64,000 bases of DNA from Atlantibacter hermannii (lineage in GTDB: Bacteria > Pseudomonadota > Gammaproteobacteria > Enterobacterales > Enterobacteriaceae): assembly GCF_009907385.1 (NCBI RefSeq), contig NZ_JAAATR010000010.1, positions 19,809 to 83,808 on the forward strand, in the 5' to 3' direction. The position numbers were made by a program, and so were the translations under genes. The notes under the pieces were generated by a model, which saw nothing but the letters and a program-made list of their open reading frames with translations, did not search any database and had not been told where the DNA came from. This document shows, one piece after another, positions 38,859-48,374 of the stretch. Each line of letters begins with the position of its first letter. The stretch's first letter is position 1.

Positions 38859-39665
38859 ATGTATCAGGTCGTTGCGTCTGATTTAGACGGTACACTCTTA
38901 TCTCCTGACCACACCCTGTCGCCTTTCGCGAAAGAGACGCTGAAACTGCTGACGGCTCGCGGCATTAACTTTGTGTTTGCGACCGGGCGTCACCATGTCG
39001 ACGTGGCCCAAATCCGCGATAACCTTGAAATCAAGGCCTACATGATCACCTCCAACGGCGCGCGGGTGCATGATACCGATGGCAATCTGGTGTTCAGCCA
39101 CAACCTGGATCGCGATATCGCCGCCGATCTGTTTGGCGTGGTGCACACCAACCCGGACATCGTGACCAACGTGTATCGTAACGATGACTGGTTTATGAAC
39201 CGCCATCGCCCGGACGAGATGAAGTACTTTCGCGAGGCCGTGTTTAAATACACCCTGTTTGAGCCAGGCGTGCTGGAGCCGGAAGGCATCAGCAAAGTGT
39301 TCTTCACCTGTGACGACCATAAAAAACTGCTGCCGCTGGAGCAGGCGATTAATGCGCGCTGGGGCGATCGGGTTAACGTTAGCTTCTCAACGTTAACCTG
39401 CCTGGAGGTGATGGCGGGCGGCGTTTCTAAAGGTCATGCGCTGGAGGCGGTATCCAAAGCCATGGGCTACTCCCTGAAAGAGTGCATCGCCTTTGGTGAC
39501 GGGATGAACGACGCCGAAATGCTGTCGATGGCGGGTAAGGGCTGCATTATGGCCAACGCGCACCAGCGGCTGAAAGATCTGCTGCCGACGCTGGAAGTGA
39601 TTGGCACCAATAGTGAAAATGCGGTCCCGCACTATCTGCGCCGTTTATTCCTTCACGAAGCGTAA
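38859..39665 (+). CDS. yigL: HAD-family sugar/pyridoxal phosphatase YigL
   Basis: A 268-residue Cof-type HAD phosphatase with motif I VASDLDGTLLSPDH, motif II ITSNGARV, conserved lysine in GVSKGHALEAV and motif IV AFGDGMNDAEML. E. coli YigL removes phosphate from pyridoxal phosphate and sugar phosphates. It is up-regulated by the small RNA SgrS, which stabilises the pldB-yigL mRNA by pairing within pldB; I did not verify that pairing here. It is followed by a strong hairpin. Confidence 0.94.
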   Translation: MYQVVASDLDGTLLSPDHTLSPFAKETLKLLTARGINFVFATGRHHVDVAQIRDNLEIKAYMITSNGARVHDTDGNLVFSHNLDRDIAADLFGVVHTNPDIVTNVYRNDDWFMNRHRPDEMKYFREAVFKYTLFEPGVLEPEGISKVFFTCDDHKKLLPLEQAINARWGDRVNVSFSTLTCLEVMAGGVSKGHALEAVSKAMGYSLKECIAFGDGMNDAEMLSMAGKGCIMANAHQRLKDLLPTLEVIGTNSENAVPHYLRRLFLHEA

Positions 39666-39675
39666 GCGATACGGA

Positions 39676-39706
39676 TGACGAGTGGTTCATGTTTAACCAC
39701 TCGTCA
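39676..39706 (+). repeat. 12-bp perfect hairpin after yigL
   Basis: TGACGAGTGGTT (39676-39687) pairs with AACCACTCGTCA (39695-39706) around CATGTTT. No T tract follows, so it may protect the 3' end or terminate weakly rather than act as a standard intrinsic terminator. Confidence 0.7.
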
Positions 39707-39787
39707 ACTAAATACCCAAGCTCACGTCGTTCACTGTCGCTACAATGCGGTTTTATGCTGGAAACGGGACTTCCCGGGGAAAACATT

Positions 39788-40687
39788 GTGCCGCTACTCA
39801 TTATCACCACTATTCTGTGGGCCTTTTCCTTTAGTCTGATTGGCGAATACCTTGCCGGGCATGTCGACAGCTACTTTTCCGTGCTGATGCGCGTTGGGCT
39901 GGCGGCGCTGGTGTTTTTGCCGTTCCTGCGTTTTAAGGGCCTGAAACCGAAAGTTATCGCGCTGTATATGCTGGTGGGCGCGCTCCAGTTGGGCGTGATG
40001 TACCTGTTCAGCTTCCGTGCTTATCTTTATCTGACGGTTTCCGAGTTTTTGCTGTTTACCGTCCTGACGCCGCTGTATATCACGCTGATTTACGATCTGC
40101 TGAGCCGCCGCCCGCTGCGCTGGGGCTATGCGTTCAGCGCGCTGCTGGCAGTGCTTGGCGCGGCGATTATTCGTTACGATCAGCTCAGCGAGCACTTCTG
40201 GTTCGGGCTGTTACTGGTGCAACTGGCGAATATCAGCTTCGCGATCGGCATGGTCGGCTATAAGCGGCTGATGGAAGTACATCCGATGCCGCAACACAAC
40301 GCGTTCTCGTGGTTTTATCTCGGGGCGTTTGCGGTCGCAGGCATCGCCTGGCTGGCGTTAGGCAATCCCGACAAACTGCCTGGCACCACGCTGCAATGGA
40401 GCGTACTGGTCTGGCTGGGCGTTGTGGCGTCCGGGCTGGGCTATTTTATGTGGAACTATGGGGCAACGCAGGTCGATGCCGGCACACTGGGCATCATGAA
40501 CAACGTACATGTCCCGGCGGGGCTGCTGGTTAACCTCGCCATCTGGCAAGAGCAACCCCACTGGCCGAGTTTTATTATCGGTGGGTCGGTGATAATGGCT
40601 TCGTTGTGGGTGCATCGACGCTGGGTCGCGCCGCGCTCTTCACAAACGGCAGATGATCGCATGCGTGGTTCCGCGCAGAGCGAATAA
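39788..40687 (+). CDS. bioP: biotin transporter BioP (YigM), DMT superfamily
   Basis: A 299-residue, ten-segment EamA-type permease. E. coli YigM was shown to be the high-affinity biotin transporter and renamed BioP; the assignment here is by orthology. Conserved stretches are [51 protein letters not shown] and [21 protein letters not shown]. The GTG start at 39788 gives the E. coli length; an ATG at 39755 would add 11 residues. Its last 113 bases overlap the 3' end of the convergent metR. Confidence 0.92.
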   Translation: MPLLIITTILWAFSFSLIGEYLAGHVDSYFSVLMRVGLAALVFLPFLRFKGLKPKVIALYMLVGALQLGVMYLFSFRAYLYLTVSEFLLFTVLTPLYITLIYDLLSRRPLRWGYAFSALLAVLGAAIIRYDQLSEHFWFGLLLVQLANISFAIGMVGYKRLMEVHPMPQHNAFSWFYLGAFAVAGIAWLALGNPDKLPGTTLQWSVLVWLGVVASGLGYFMWNYGATQVDAGTLGIMNNVHVPAGLLVNLAIWQEQPHWPSFIIGGSVIMASLWVHRRWVAPRSSQTADDRMRGSAQSE

Positions 40688-41528
40688 ACGCATCGATAAC
40701 CGGCTGGCGCTGCTCGCCATCGCGCACCGCCGCGTACAGTCGGCTCCACAATCCCTCGCCCAGGGTTTTGGTTACCACCAGACCCTGGCGTTCAAAACTC
40801 TCCACTACCCAGTGCGGCAATGCGGCGATGCCCATTCGCGCTGACACCATCTGAATCAACAGCAGTGTGTTATCAACGCTTTTCAATGACGGGCTGACGC
40901 CTGCCGGCTCCAGAAAATGACGCCACACGTCCAGGCGCTGGCGCTGCACCGGGTAAATCAGCAGCGTTTCTCCGGAAAAGTCTTCCGGCGTGATGCGGGG
41001 TTTGCGAGCCAGCGGATGATCGGTCGCCAGCACCAGACGTACTTCAAAATCAAACATCGGCGAATAGTGCAGCCCGCTGCGCGGCAGAATATCGGACGTC
41101 AGCACCACGTCCAGTTCGCTCTGCTGAAGCGCGGGTTGCGGGTCGAACGTAACGCCTGATTTGAAATCCATCTCTACCTGCGGCCACTGCTTGCGGAAAT
41201 TCTCCAGCGCCGGGGCCAGCCACTGAATACAGCTGTGGCACTCAATCGCGATCCGCAGCTGGGACTGCTGCGGTTCATTGCACTCCTGCAATGCCCGGCT
41301 GATTTGCGGCAGCACCTGAGTCGCCAGTTGCAGCAGGATCTCCCCCTGCGGGGTAAAGCGCAGCGGCTGACTTTTACGAACGAATAGCTTAAACCCGAGA
41401 CGCTGCTCCAGATCGCTGAACTGATGAGAGAGAGCAGATTGCGTCTGATGCAGTGTGGCCGCGGCGGCGGCGAGTGAACCGCAATTCTGCAGGGCCAGCA
41501 GGGTCTTAAGGTGTTTAATTTCGATCAT
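40575..41528 (-). CDS. metR: LysR-type transcriptional activator MetR
   Basis: MetR activates metE, metH and glyA with homocysteine as co-effector. The 317-residue protein has the LysR N-terminal winged helix ([31 protein letters not shown], residues about 6-36) and a periplasmic-binding-like effector domain. It is divergent from metE, the classical metE-metR arrangement. The minus-strand ribosome site is AAGGA. Its start codon overlaps a MetR-type box, which suggests autorepression. The 3' end overlaps bioP by 113 bases. Confidence 0.96.
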   Translation of the reverse strand: MIEIKHLKTLLALQNCGSLAAAAATLHQTQSALSHQFSDLEQRLGFKLFVRKSQPLRFTPQGEILLQLATQVLPQISRALQECNEPQQSQLRIAIECHSCIQWLAPALENFRKQWPQVEMDFKSGVTFDPQPALQQSELDVVLTSDILPRSGLHYSPMFDFEVRLVLATDHPLARKPRITPEDFSGETLLIYPVQRQRLDVWRHFLEPAGVSPSLKSVDNTLLLIQMVSARMGIAALPHWVVESFERQGLVVTKTLGEGLWSRLYAAVRDGEQRQPVIDAFIRSARNHACDHLPFVKSAARPSVDAPTTKPLSPTHR

Positions 41529-41540
41529 GAAAGTCCTTCA
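41528..41540. promoter_or_regulatory. MetR binding site in the metR-metE region
   Basis: TGAA-AGTCC-TTCA is a perfect TGAA-N5-TTCA match next to the metR start codon. A degenerate second copy (TGAG-N5-TACA) lies at 41564-41576. Confidence 0.65.
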
Positions 41541-41591
41541 CTTTGCCATGAGGAATTTGCGCTTGAGGAATATACAGTAACTGCTGATTAT

Positions 41592-41615
41592 GGATGTGTA
41601 AACATCTGGATGGCT
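41592..41615. promoter_or_regulatory. tandem MetJ (met-box) operators upstream of metE
   Basis: Three contiguous 8-mers, GGATGTGT, AAACATCT and GGATGGCT, resemble the met box AGACGTCT at 5, 6 and 5 of 8 positions. MetJ binds such tandem boxes cooperatively with S-adenosylmethionine. A TGTAAACA -10-like sequence (41597-41604) lies inside them. Confidence 0.6.
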
Positions 41616-41616
41616 A

Positions 41617-41739
41617 AATCCTTTGTATTTCGAATTTATGGTACGTTGGCTGCGCTCGCTCACCCTGGCCACTGACTTCAGTAAGCTCCCGGGGATCCAC
41701 GAACTCGCCGCCTTACCTGAATCCGAAATCCTTCGGATT
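41617..41739. repeat. ERIC repeat in the metE leader
   Basis: About 123 bases form an imperfect palindrome whose centre (GCTCACCCTGGCCACTGACT, then AGTAAGCTCCCGGGGATCCAC) matches the ERIC core from which the ERIC primers derive. The outer arms (AATCCTTTGTATTTCGAATT and its diverged complement GAATCCGAAATCCTTCGGATT, each read outward) close the palindrome. It begins two bases after the met boxes and ends 26 bases before the metE ATG. Confidence 0.85.
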
Positions 41740-41765
41740 GAAAATCAAATTTAAGAGGCAAAACA

Positions 41766-44027
41766 ATGACAATCTACAATCACATCCTCGGTTTCCCTCG
41801 CGTTGGCCTGCGTCGCGAATTGAAAAAAGCGCAAGAAAGTTACTGGGCAGGTAACAGCACGCGTGAAGAATTACTGGCGGTGGGCCGCGAGCTGCGCGCC
41901 CGTCACTGGGAGCAGCAAAAAGCGGCAGGGGTGGATCTGCTGCCGGTGGGCGACTTCGCCTGGTACGATCATGTTCTCACCACCAGCCTGCTGCTGGGCA
42001 ACGTGCCGGCGCGCCACCAGAATAAAGACGGCTCCGTGGATATCGACACCCTGTTCCGTATTGGCCGTGGCCGCGCGCCTGCCGGTGAACCGGCAGCGGC
42101 AGCGGAAATGACCAAGTGGTTTAACACCAACTATCACTACATGGTGCCGGAGTTCGTTAAAGGCCAGCAGTTTAAACTGACCTGGACTCAGTTGCTGGAT
42201 GAAGTGGACGAAGCGCTGGCGCTGGGCCATCACATCAAACCGGTACTGCTGGGGCCGATTACTTACCTGTGGCTGGGCAAAGTGAAGGGCGAACAGTTTG
42301 ATCGCCTGTCGCTGCTCAATGACATTCTGCCGGTTTATCAGCAGGTACTGGCAGCGCTGGCGAAGCGCGGTATCGAGTGGGTACAGATTGACGAACCGGC
42401 GCTGGTGCTGGAACTTCCGCAGGCGTGGCTGGACGCCTACAAACCGGCTTACGATGCGCTTCAGGGCAACAGCAAACTGCTGCTGACCACCTACTTTGAA
42501 GGCGTCACGCCGAATCTGGATACCATTACCGCACTGCCGGTGCAGGGCCTGCATGTTGATCTGGTACACGGCAAAGACGACGTAGCAGAGCTGCATCAGC
42601 GTTTGCCGTCCGAGTGGTTGCTGTCTGCGGGGGTGATCAATGGTCGTAATGTCTGGCGTGCCGATCTGACAGAAAAATATGGGCAAATTAAGGATATCGT
42701 CGGCAAACGTGCCGTGTGGGTGGCATCCTCCTGCTCTCTGTTGCACAGCCCGATCGATCTGAGCGTGGAAACCCGTCTCGATGCGGAGGTAAAAAGCTGG
42801 TTTGCCTTCGCCCTGCAAAAATGTGAAGAGCTGGCGCTGCTGCGCGACGCGCTAAAATTCGGCGACACCACTAAAATCGCCGAGTGGAGCGCGCCGATCC
42901 AGGCGCGTCGCCACTCTGCCCGCGTACACAATCCGGCGGTAGGCGAGCGTCTGGCGACGATTACCACCCGGTACAGCCAGCGCGCCAGCGCTTATCCGAT
43001 CCGTGCCGAAGCGCAGCGTGCGCGCTTCAACCTGCCGGCATGGCCGACCACCACTATCGGTTCGTTCCCGCAAACCACTGAGATCCGCGGCCTGCGCCTG
43101 GACTTTAAAAAAGGCAACCTGGACGCCAGCAACTATCGCACCGGCATTGCCGAACACATTAAGCAGGCGATTGTTGAGCAGGAGCGTCTCGGCCTGGATG
43201 TGCTGGTTCATGGCGAAGCGGAACGTAATGACATGGTGGAATATTTCGGCGAGCATCTGGACGGTTTTGTCTTTACCCAGAACGGTTGGGTGCAGAGCTA
43301 CGGTTCACGCTGCGTGAAGCCGCCGGTGGTGATTGGCGATATCAGCCGTCCTGAGCCGATCACCGTGGAGTGGGCGAAGTACGCGCAGTCCCTGACCGAC
43401 AAGCCGGTTAAAGGCATGTTGACCGGCCCGGTAACCATTCTCTGCTGGTCGTTCCCACGTGAAGACGTCAGCCGTGAAACCATTGCGAAACAGATTGCGC
43501 TGGCGCTGCGTGATGAAGTGGCTGACCTGGAAGCCGCCGGGATTGGCATCATCCAGATTGACGAACCGGCACTGCGCGAAGGGTTGCCGCTGCGTCGTGC
43601 CGACTGGCAGGCCTATCTGGAATGGGGCGTGGAAGCGTTCCGCCTGAACGCCGCCGTGGTGCGTGACGATACCCAGATCCACACCCACATGTGCTACTGC
43701 GAGTTCAACGACATTATGGACTCCATTGCGGCGCTGGATGCGGATGTGATCACCATCGAAACCTCGCGTTCGGATATGGAGCTGCTGGAATCCTTTGAAG
43801 AGTTCGAGTACCCGAATGAAATCGGCCCTGGCGTGTATGACATCCACTCGCCGAACGTACCGGACGTGGAATGGATTGAGGCTTTACTACAAAAAGCGGC
43901 GCAGCGTATTCCGGCGCAGCGTTTATGGGTGAACCCGGATTGCGGCCTGAAAACGCGCGGCTGGCCGGAAACTCGCCAGGCGCTGGCGAATATGGTTAAG
44001 GCGGCGCAAAACCTGCGCAGCGCGTAA
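41766..44027 (+). CDS. metE: cobalamin-independent methionine synthase MetE
   Basis: MetE transfers the methyl group of 5-methyltetrahydropteroyl-tri-L-glutamate to homocysteine. The 753-residue protein has two (beta/alpha)8 barrels. The zinc-binding residues are seen in THMCYCEF (His and Cys), the glutamate in the following strand, and the last Cys in [16 protein letters not shown] 41766 is preceded by AAGAGG. MetR activation and MetJ repression are suggested by the upstream sites. An ERIC repeat occupies most of the likely 5' leader. A bidirectional terminator follows. Confidence 0.97.
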   Translation: MTIYNHILGFPRVGLRRELKKAQESYWAGNSTREELLAVGRELRARHWEQQKAAGVDLLPVGDFAWYDHVLTTSLLLGNVPARHQNKDGSVDIDTLFRIGRGRAPAGEPAAAAEMTKWFNTNYHYMVPEFVKGQQFKLTWTQLLDEVDEALALGHHIKPVLLGPITYLWLGKVKGEQFDRLSLLNDILPVYQQVLAALAKRGIEWVQIDEPALVLELPQAWLDAYKPAYDALQGNSKLLLTTYFEGVTPNLDTITALPVQGLHVDLVHGKDDVAELHQRLPSEWLLSAGVINGRNVWRADLTEKYGQIKDIVGKRAVWVASSCSLLHSPIDLSVETRLDAEVKSWFAFALQKCEELALLRDALKFGDTTKIAEWSAPIQARRHSARVHNPAVGERLATITTRYSQRASAYPIRAEAQRARFNLPAWPTTTIGSFPQTTEIRGLRLDFKKGNLDASNYRTGIAEHIKQAIVEQERLGLDVLVHGEAERNDMVEYFGEHLDGFVFTQNGWVQSYGSRCVKPPVVIGDISRPEPITVEWAKYAQSLTDKPVKGMLTGPVTILCWSFPREDVSRETIAKQIALALRDEVADLEAAGIGIIQIDEPALREGLPLRRADWQAYLEWGVEAFRLNAAVVRDDTQIHTHMCYCEFNDIMDSIAALDADVITIETSRSDMELLESFEEFEYPNEIGPGVYDIHSPNVPDVEWIEALLQKAAQRIPAQRLWVNPDCGLKTRGWPETRQALANMVKAAQNLRSA

Positions 44028-44035
44028 TAAAAAAT

Positions 44036-44066
44036 CCCCTCCTGAACGGGAGGGGGCATATTTTTG
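44036..44066. terminator. bidirectional terminator between metE and dlhH
   Basis: CCCCTCC (44036-44042) pairs with GGAGGGG (44049-44055). A T-rich run follows on the plus strand (ATATTTTT), and ATTTTTTATT follows on the minus strand, so it can serve both convergent genes. Confidence 0.8.
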
Positions 44067-44081
44067 ATTCAGGATGGGCCG

Positions 44082-44903
44082 TTACTTTTTATTGCCGTAA
44101 CGGCCAAACCAATCCAGCATTCTCTGCCAGCCGTCCGCGGCGGATTCCGCGTGATAGCTCGGACGATAGTCGGCGTTGAACGCGTGGCCCGCGTCGGGGT
44201 AAACCACGATTTCCGCTTTGGCGTTCGCGGCCCGCAGCGCCTGACGCATAGTTTCCACGCTTTCCAGCGAAATGCCCGTATCCTGAGCGCCATACAAGCC
44301 CAGCACCGGCGCGTTAAGATCCACGGCGACATCTACCGGATGTTTCGGCGAGTTAAGCGTTTTATCCCCCAGCAGCTTTCCATACCACGCCACGGCGGCT
44401 TTGAGCTGCGGATTGTGCGCGGCGTATAGCCACGTAATGCGCCCGCCCCAGCAGAAGCCGGTGACCATCAGACGGTGCGGATCGCCGCCCTGACGGGAAG
44501 CCCAGTTCGCCACGTGATCGAGATCCGCCAGTACCTGGGCGTCGGGCACCTTACTCACCAGGCCGCTGAACAGCGACGGGATATCGTCATAATCCGCCGG
44601 ATCGCCCTGACGGAAATAGAGTTCCGGCGCGACGGCCAGATAGCCTTCATGGGCCAGACGGCGGCAGATATCGCGGATATGCTCATGTACACCGAAAATT
44701 TCCTGCACCACCATCACCACCGGTAATGGCTGGTCGGCATTTTCCGGGCGGGCATACCAGGCCGGCATGTTCTCGCCCTGGGTCGCAATAGACGTTTCAC
44801 CACAGTGGATGCCATCTTCGGCGGTATGTACTACCGTTGAAGCGACAGGTGAAGCGGCGGAAGCAAATCCTGAAGGGTTGTCTGTTGTGTTTTGTTTTGT
44901 CAT
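44082..44903 (-). CDS. dlhH: dienelactone hydrolase family protein (YsgA/DlhH)
   Basis: A 273-residue alpha/beta hydrolase of the dienelactone hydrolase family. The nucleophile cysteine sits in TGFCWGGR, the acid in the YGAQDTG strand region and the histidine in PDAGHAFNADYR; VVQEIFGVHEHIRDICRRLA is a family signature. The physiological substrate is unknown in enterobacteria. The N-terminal 35 residues are variable, low in hydrophobicity and not a clear signal peptide. It is divergent from udp. Confidence 0.93.
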   Translation of the reverse strand: MTKQNTTDNPSGFASAASPVASTVVHTAEDGIHCGETSIATQGENMPAWYARPENADQPLPVVMVVQEIFGVHEHIRDICRRLAHEGYLAVAPELYFRQGDPADYDDIPSLFSGLVSKVPDAQVLADLDHVANWASRQGGDPHRLMVTGFCWGGRITWLYAAHNPQLKAAVAWYGKLLGDKTLNSPKHPVDVAVDLNAPVLGLYGAQDTGISLESVETMRQALRAANAKAEIVVYPDAGHAFNADYRPSYHAESAADGWQRMLDWFGRYGNKK

Positions 44904-45013
44904 GGCCAGGCTCCGTAACCATTTTTTTAGCGCAAACCTAACTATAGCCTGCGAGCTGAAAATTCGTACACGGAAAACCCGTTCCTGTGATCGTCACCGG
45001 GATGGGCCTTTAT

Positions 45014-45029
45014 TGTGATTAATGTCACT
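45014..45029. promoter_or_regulatory. distal CRP site of udp
   Basis: TGTGA-TTAATG-TCACT is a near-perfect CRP core whose centre is 52 bases upstream of the proximal site. A TTGCAT-type CytR half-site lies between them on the minus strand (45046-45051). Confidence 0.8.
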
Positions 45030-45065
45030 ATTTTATGGAAATGTTATGCAAGCGAATTCCATACA

Positions 45066-45108
45066 AGTGAATTGAGTCACGAAATTACCCGGGCAGCTTC
45101 TGTAAAGT
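45066..45108 (+). promoter_or_regulatory. proximal CRP site and promoter of udp
   Basis: AGTGA-ATTGAG-TCACG (45066-45081) is centred about 41.5 bases upstream of a predicted start near 45115. TAAAGT (45103-45108) is the -10. This is class II CRP geometry, typical of the CRP/CytR nucleoside regulon. Confidence 0.75.
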
Positions 45109-45153
45109 ACCCTTTTGCAGCTTCTGACAAACCGACCCAAAGAGGAGTCATTT

Positions 45154-45915
45154 ATGTCTACGTCTGATGTTTTTCACCTCGGCCTTACCAAAAGCGACCT
45201 GCAGGGCGCAACGCTTGCCATCGTACCTGGCGACCCGGAACGAGTGGAAAAGATCGCCGCGCTGATGGATAAGCCGGTCAAGCTGGCATCACACCGCGAA
45301 TTCACCTCCTGGCGCGCAGAGCTGGACGGCAAGCCGGTTATCGTCTGCTCTACCGGTATCGGCGGCCCATCAACTTCCATCGCCGTTGAAGAGCTGGCGC
45401 AACTGGGCATCCGCACCTTTCTGCGCGTAGGCACCACCGGCGCGATCCAGCCGCATATCAATGTTGGCGATGTGCTGGTGACGACCGCATCCGTTCGCCT
45501 CGATGGCGCAAGCCTGCATTTCGCGCCGATGGAATACCCGGCGGTTGCGGATTTCGCCTGTACCACCGCGCTGGTTGAAGCCGCGAAAGCCGTGGGCGCC
45601 ACTACCCACATCGGCGTCACCGCCTCTTCCGACACCTTCTACCCTGGGCAGGAGCGTTACGATACCTTCTCTGGCCGTGTGGTCAGCCGCTACAAAGGCT
45701 CGATGGAGGAGTGGCAACAGATGGGCGTGATGAACTATGAAATGGAATCCGCCACGCTGCTGACCATGTGCTCCAGCCAGGGGCTGCGTGCAGGGATGGT
45801 TGCCGGGGTTATCGTGAACCGTACCCAGCAGGAAATCCCGAACGCGCAAACCATGAAGCAGACCGAAAGCCACGCGGTGAAAATCGTGGTTGAGGCCGCG
45901 CGTCGCCTGATTTAA
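45154..45915 (+). CDS. udp: uridine phosphorylase Udp
   Basis: Udp cleaves uridine with phosphate to uracil and ribose-1-phosphate in pyrimidine salvage. The 253-residue length equals E. coli. Phosphate-binding residues lie in [12 protein letters not shown] and [17 protein letters not shown]; the uracil-binding region includes [13 protein letters not shown]; and [13 protein letters not shown] binds ribose. ATG 45154 follows the ribosome site AGAGGAG. The ORF extension upstream to 45115 would begin at the predicted transcription start and is rejected. Confidence 0.97.
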   Translation: MSTSDVFHLGLTKSDLQGATLAIVPGDPERVEKIAALMDKPVKLASHREFTSWRAELDGKPVIVCSTGIGGPSTSIAVEELAQLGIRTFLRVGTTGAIQPHINVGDVLVTTASVRLDGASLHFAPMEYPAVADFACTTALVEAAKAVGATTHIGVTASSDTFYPGQERYDTFSGRVVSRYKGSMEEWQQMGVMNYEMESATLLTMCSSQGLRAGMVAGVIVNRTQQEIPNAQTMKQTESHAVKIVVEAARRLI

Positions 45916-45923
45916 ACCCCGTC

Positions 45924-45957
45924 GCCAGCCCTGCTTCCCTGGAGGGCTGGCCCGTTT
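45924..45957 (+). terminator. probable terminator after udp
   Basis: GCCAGCCCT (45924-45932) pairs perfectly with AGGGCTGGC (45943-45951) around a 10-base loop. Only a short T stretch (CCGTTTCTC) follows, so efficiency is uncertain. Confidence 0.6.
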
Positions 45958-46091
45958 CTCCCGGTTTTACCTTCCCTGACGTGCGCTGTTTTTAATCTTT
46001 TGCGCGATGTCTCGCAGTAAATGCCTTTAAAACTGGACATTTATCCAGCACAATTCCATTTTGCTCAGGTGGGGTTAATGCGGGAGGCATG

Positions 46092-47528
46092 ATGGAATTC
46101 TCTCTGTTACTGATGGCGGCGGTTGCGCTGGCGGGCATATTGCTCGGCTGGCTGGGCGCAAGCCTGCGGGCATCGCAGCGTCAGGCAGATCTGCTGGCGG
46201 AACAGCGCGATGTATTCAGCGAGTTAAGCGCGGCGAAACAGGCTTACGAGCACTGGCGCGAAGAGTGCGAATTGCTTAACGGCGAACTGCGCACCCTGAG
46301 AGAGATTAAAAGCTCGCTGGAAGCCGATCTGCGCGAAGTCACCACGCTGCTTGAAACCACGCGCCAGCATAACGACGACAAACTGCGCCAGATGATGAAC
46401 AGCGAGCAGCGCCTCAGTGAACAGTTCGAAAACCTCGCCAACCGCATTTTTGACCGCAGCCATCGCCAGGTGGAAGAGCAAAACCGCCAGAGCCTGAACG
46501 GGCTGTTAACCCCGTTGCGTGAACAGCTTGACGGCTTCCGTCGCCAGGTGCAGGACAGCTTCGGGCAGGAAGCGCGTGAGCGCCATACGCTGACCCATGA
46601 AATCCGCAACTTACAGCAGCTCAACGCCCAAATGGCCCAGGAGGCGATTAACCTGACCCGGGCGCTGAAAGGCGACAATAAAACCCAGGGCAACTGGGGT
46701 GAAGTGGTGTTGACGCGGGTGCTGGAGGCATCGGGTTTACGTGAAGGATATGAGTATCACACCCAGGTCAACATTCAGTTAGACGATCGCAGCCGTATGC
46801 AGCCGGATGTGATTGTCCGTCTCCCCCAGGACAAAGACGTGGTGGTTGACGCCAAAATGACGTTGGTGGCCTACGAGCGTTACTTCAACGCCGAAGACGA
46901 ATACCAGCGTGAGCTGGCGCTCAACGAACATATCGCGGCTATTCGCAGTCATATCCGCTTACTCAGCCGCAAAGACTATCAGCAGCTGCCCGGCCTGCGA
47001 TCGCTGGATTATGTGTTGATGTTTATCCCCGTTGAACCGGCATTCTTACTGGCTATCGACCGGCAGCCGGAGCTAATCAGCGAAGCGCTGAAAAGCAATA
47101 TCATGCTGGTCAGCCCCACCACCTTGCTGGTGGCATTACGCACCATTGCTAACCTGTGGCGTTATGAGCATCAAAACCAGAACGCTCAGCAAATCGCCGA
47201 GCGCGCCGCAAAGCTGTACGACAAAATGCGCCTGTTTGTTGATGATATGTCCGCCGTCGGGCAGGGGCTGGATAAAGCGCAGGAAAACTACCGCCAGGCG
47301 ATGAAAAAGCTCAGTTCCGGGCGCGGCAACCTGCTGGCGCAGGCCGATGGGTTTCGTGCCCTGGGGGTAGAAGTGAAGCGCGAGATTAATCCGGAAATGG
47401 TGGAACAGGCGCGTCTGGATGACGACGAGTTTCGTCTGCGCAGCATTGACGAGGAACCGGAAAACTATTCGCAAAACAACGCGCCAGGGCCGATTCCGCC
47501 TGTTCAGCGCACCGGTAGCGATTGTTAA
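46092..47528 (+). CDS. rmuC: DNA recombination protein RmuC
   Basis: The 478-residue protein has an N-terminal membrane segment (SLLLMAAVALAGILLGWLGA), a long coiled coil (about residues 30-150) and the RmuC domain (about 170-420), with GNWGEVVLTRVLEASGLREGYEY, MQPDVIVRLPQDKDVVVDAKMTL and PGLRSLDYVLMFIPVEPAF. RmuC limits inversions at short inverted repeats in E. coli, and the domain is nuclease-like. ATG 46092 has GGAG at five bases; the ATG one codon earlier is too close to it. It is followed by the ubi genes. Confidence 0.94.
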   Translation: MEFSLLLMAAVALAGILLGWLGASLRASQRQADLLAEQRDVFSELSAAKQAYEHWREECELLNGELRTLREIKSSLEADLREVTTLLETTRQHNDDKLRQMMNSEQRLSEQFENLANRIFDRSHRQVEEQNRQSLNGLLTPLREQLDGFRRQVQDSFGQEARERHTLTHEIRNLQQLNAQMAQEAINLTRALKGDNKTQGNWGEVVLTRVLEASGLREGYEYHTQVNIQLDDRSRMQPDVIVRLPQDKDVVVDAKMTLVAYERYFNAEDEYQRELALNEHIAAIRSHIRLLSRKDYQQLPGLRSLDYVLMFIPVEPAFLLAIDRQPELISEALKSNIMLVSPTTLLVALRTIANLWRYEHQNQNAQQIAERAAKLYDKMRLFVDDMSAVGQGLDKAQENYRQAMKKLSSGRGNLLAQADGFRALGVEVKREINPEMVEQARLDDDEFRLRSIDEEPENYSQNNAPGPIPPVQRTGSDC

Positions 47529-47606
47529 AACCGGCTTGAAACATAGGGCAATTGCGCCCAATCTGTTACACTTCACGAACATTTTTTATCAATAGCAGGC
47601 TCCGAA

Positions 47607-48362
47607 ATGGTTGATGATTCACAGGACACAACGCACTTTGGCTTTCAGACCGTAGCGAAAGCGCAAAAGGCGGATATGGTGGCGCAGGTTTTCCATTCTG
47701 TTGCAGCGAAATATGACGTTATGAATGACCTGATGTCGTTCGGGATCCATCGTTTATGGAAGCGCTTTACTATTGATTGCAGCGGTGTGCGCCGTGGACA
47801 AAAAGTGTTGGATCTGGCGGGGGGCACCGGCGATTTGACGGCGAAATTTTCCCGTCTGGTGGGTGAAACCGGCACGGTCGTGCTGGCGGACATCAACGAT
47901 TCAATGCTGAAAATGGGCCGTGAGAAGCTGCGCAATATCGGCGTAGTGGGCAACGTTGAATACGTTCAGGCTAACGCGGAAGCGTTGCCGTTCCCTGACA
48001 ACACCTTTGATTGCATCACCATCTCGTTTGGCCTGCGCAACGTGACCGACAAAGACAAAGCGCTGCGTTCGATGTATCGCGTGCTGAAGCCCGGCGGTCG
48101 TCTGCTGGTGCTGGAGTTCTCCAAACCGGTTATTGACCCGTTAAGCAAAGCCTATGACGCCTACTCCTTCCACGTGCTGCCGCGTATCGGCGAGCTGGTG
48201 GCGCAGGACGCGGAAAGCTATCGTTATCTGGCGGAATCCATCCGTATGCATCCCAATCAGGACACGCTGAAAGCGATGATGGCGGATGCCGGGTTCGATA
48301 ACGTCGAATATTTCAATATGACCGCGGGTATCGTCGCGCTTCATCGTGGTTATAAGTTTTAA
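47607..48362 (+). CDS. ubiE: ubiquinone/menaquinone C-methyltransferase UbiE
   Basis: UbiE carries out SAM-dependent C-methylation in both ubiquinone and menaquinone synthesis. The 251-residue length equals E. coli. The SAM-binding motif I is [14 protein letters not shown]. UbiE/COQ5 signatures are [18 protein letters not shown] and [25 protein letters not shown]. It is the first gene of ubiE-ubiJ-ubiB, 12 bases before ubiJ. Confidence 0.97.
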   Translation: MVDDSQDTTHFGFQTVAKAQKADMVAQVFHSVAAKYDVMNDLMSFGIHRLWKRFTIDCSGVRRGQKVLDLAGGTGDLTAKFSRLVGETGTVVLADINDSMLKMGREKLRNIGVVGNVEYVQANAEALPFPDNTFDCITISFGLRNVTDKDKALRSMYRVLKPGGRLLVLEFSKPVIDPLSKAYDAYSFHVLPRIGELVAQDAESYRYLAESIRMHPNQDTLKAMMADAGFDNVEYFNMTAGIVALHRGYKF

Positions 48363-48374
48363 GGGAGACCGCGG

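Noticed and set aside
41871..42818. Minus-strand ORF of 315 codons
   Set aside because: It is antisense to the N-terminal barrel of metE, with shadow-like composition and no family motif.
45115..45153. Upstream extension of udp by 13 codons
   Set aside because: The extension starts at the predicted transcription start and has no ribosome site, while ATG 45154 follows AGAGGAG at good spacing.
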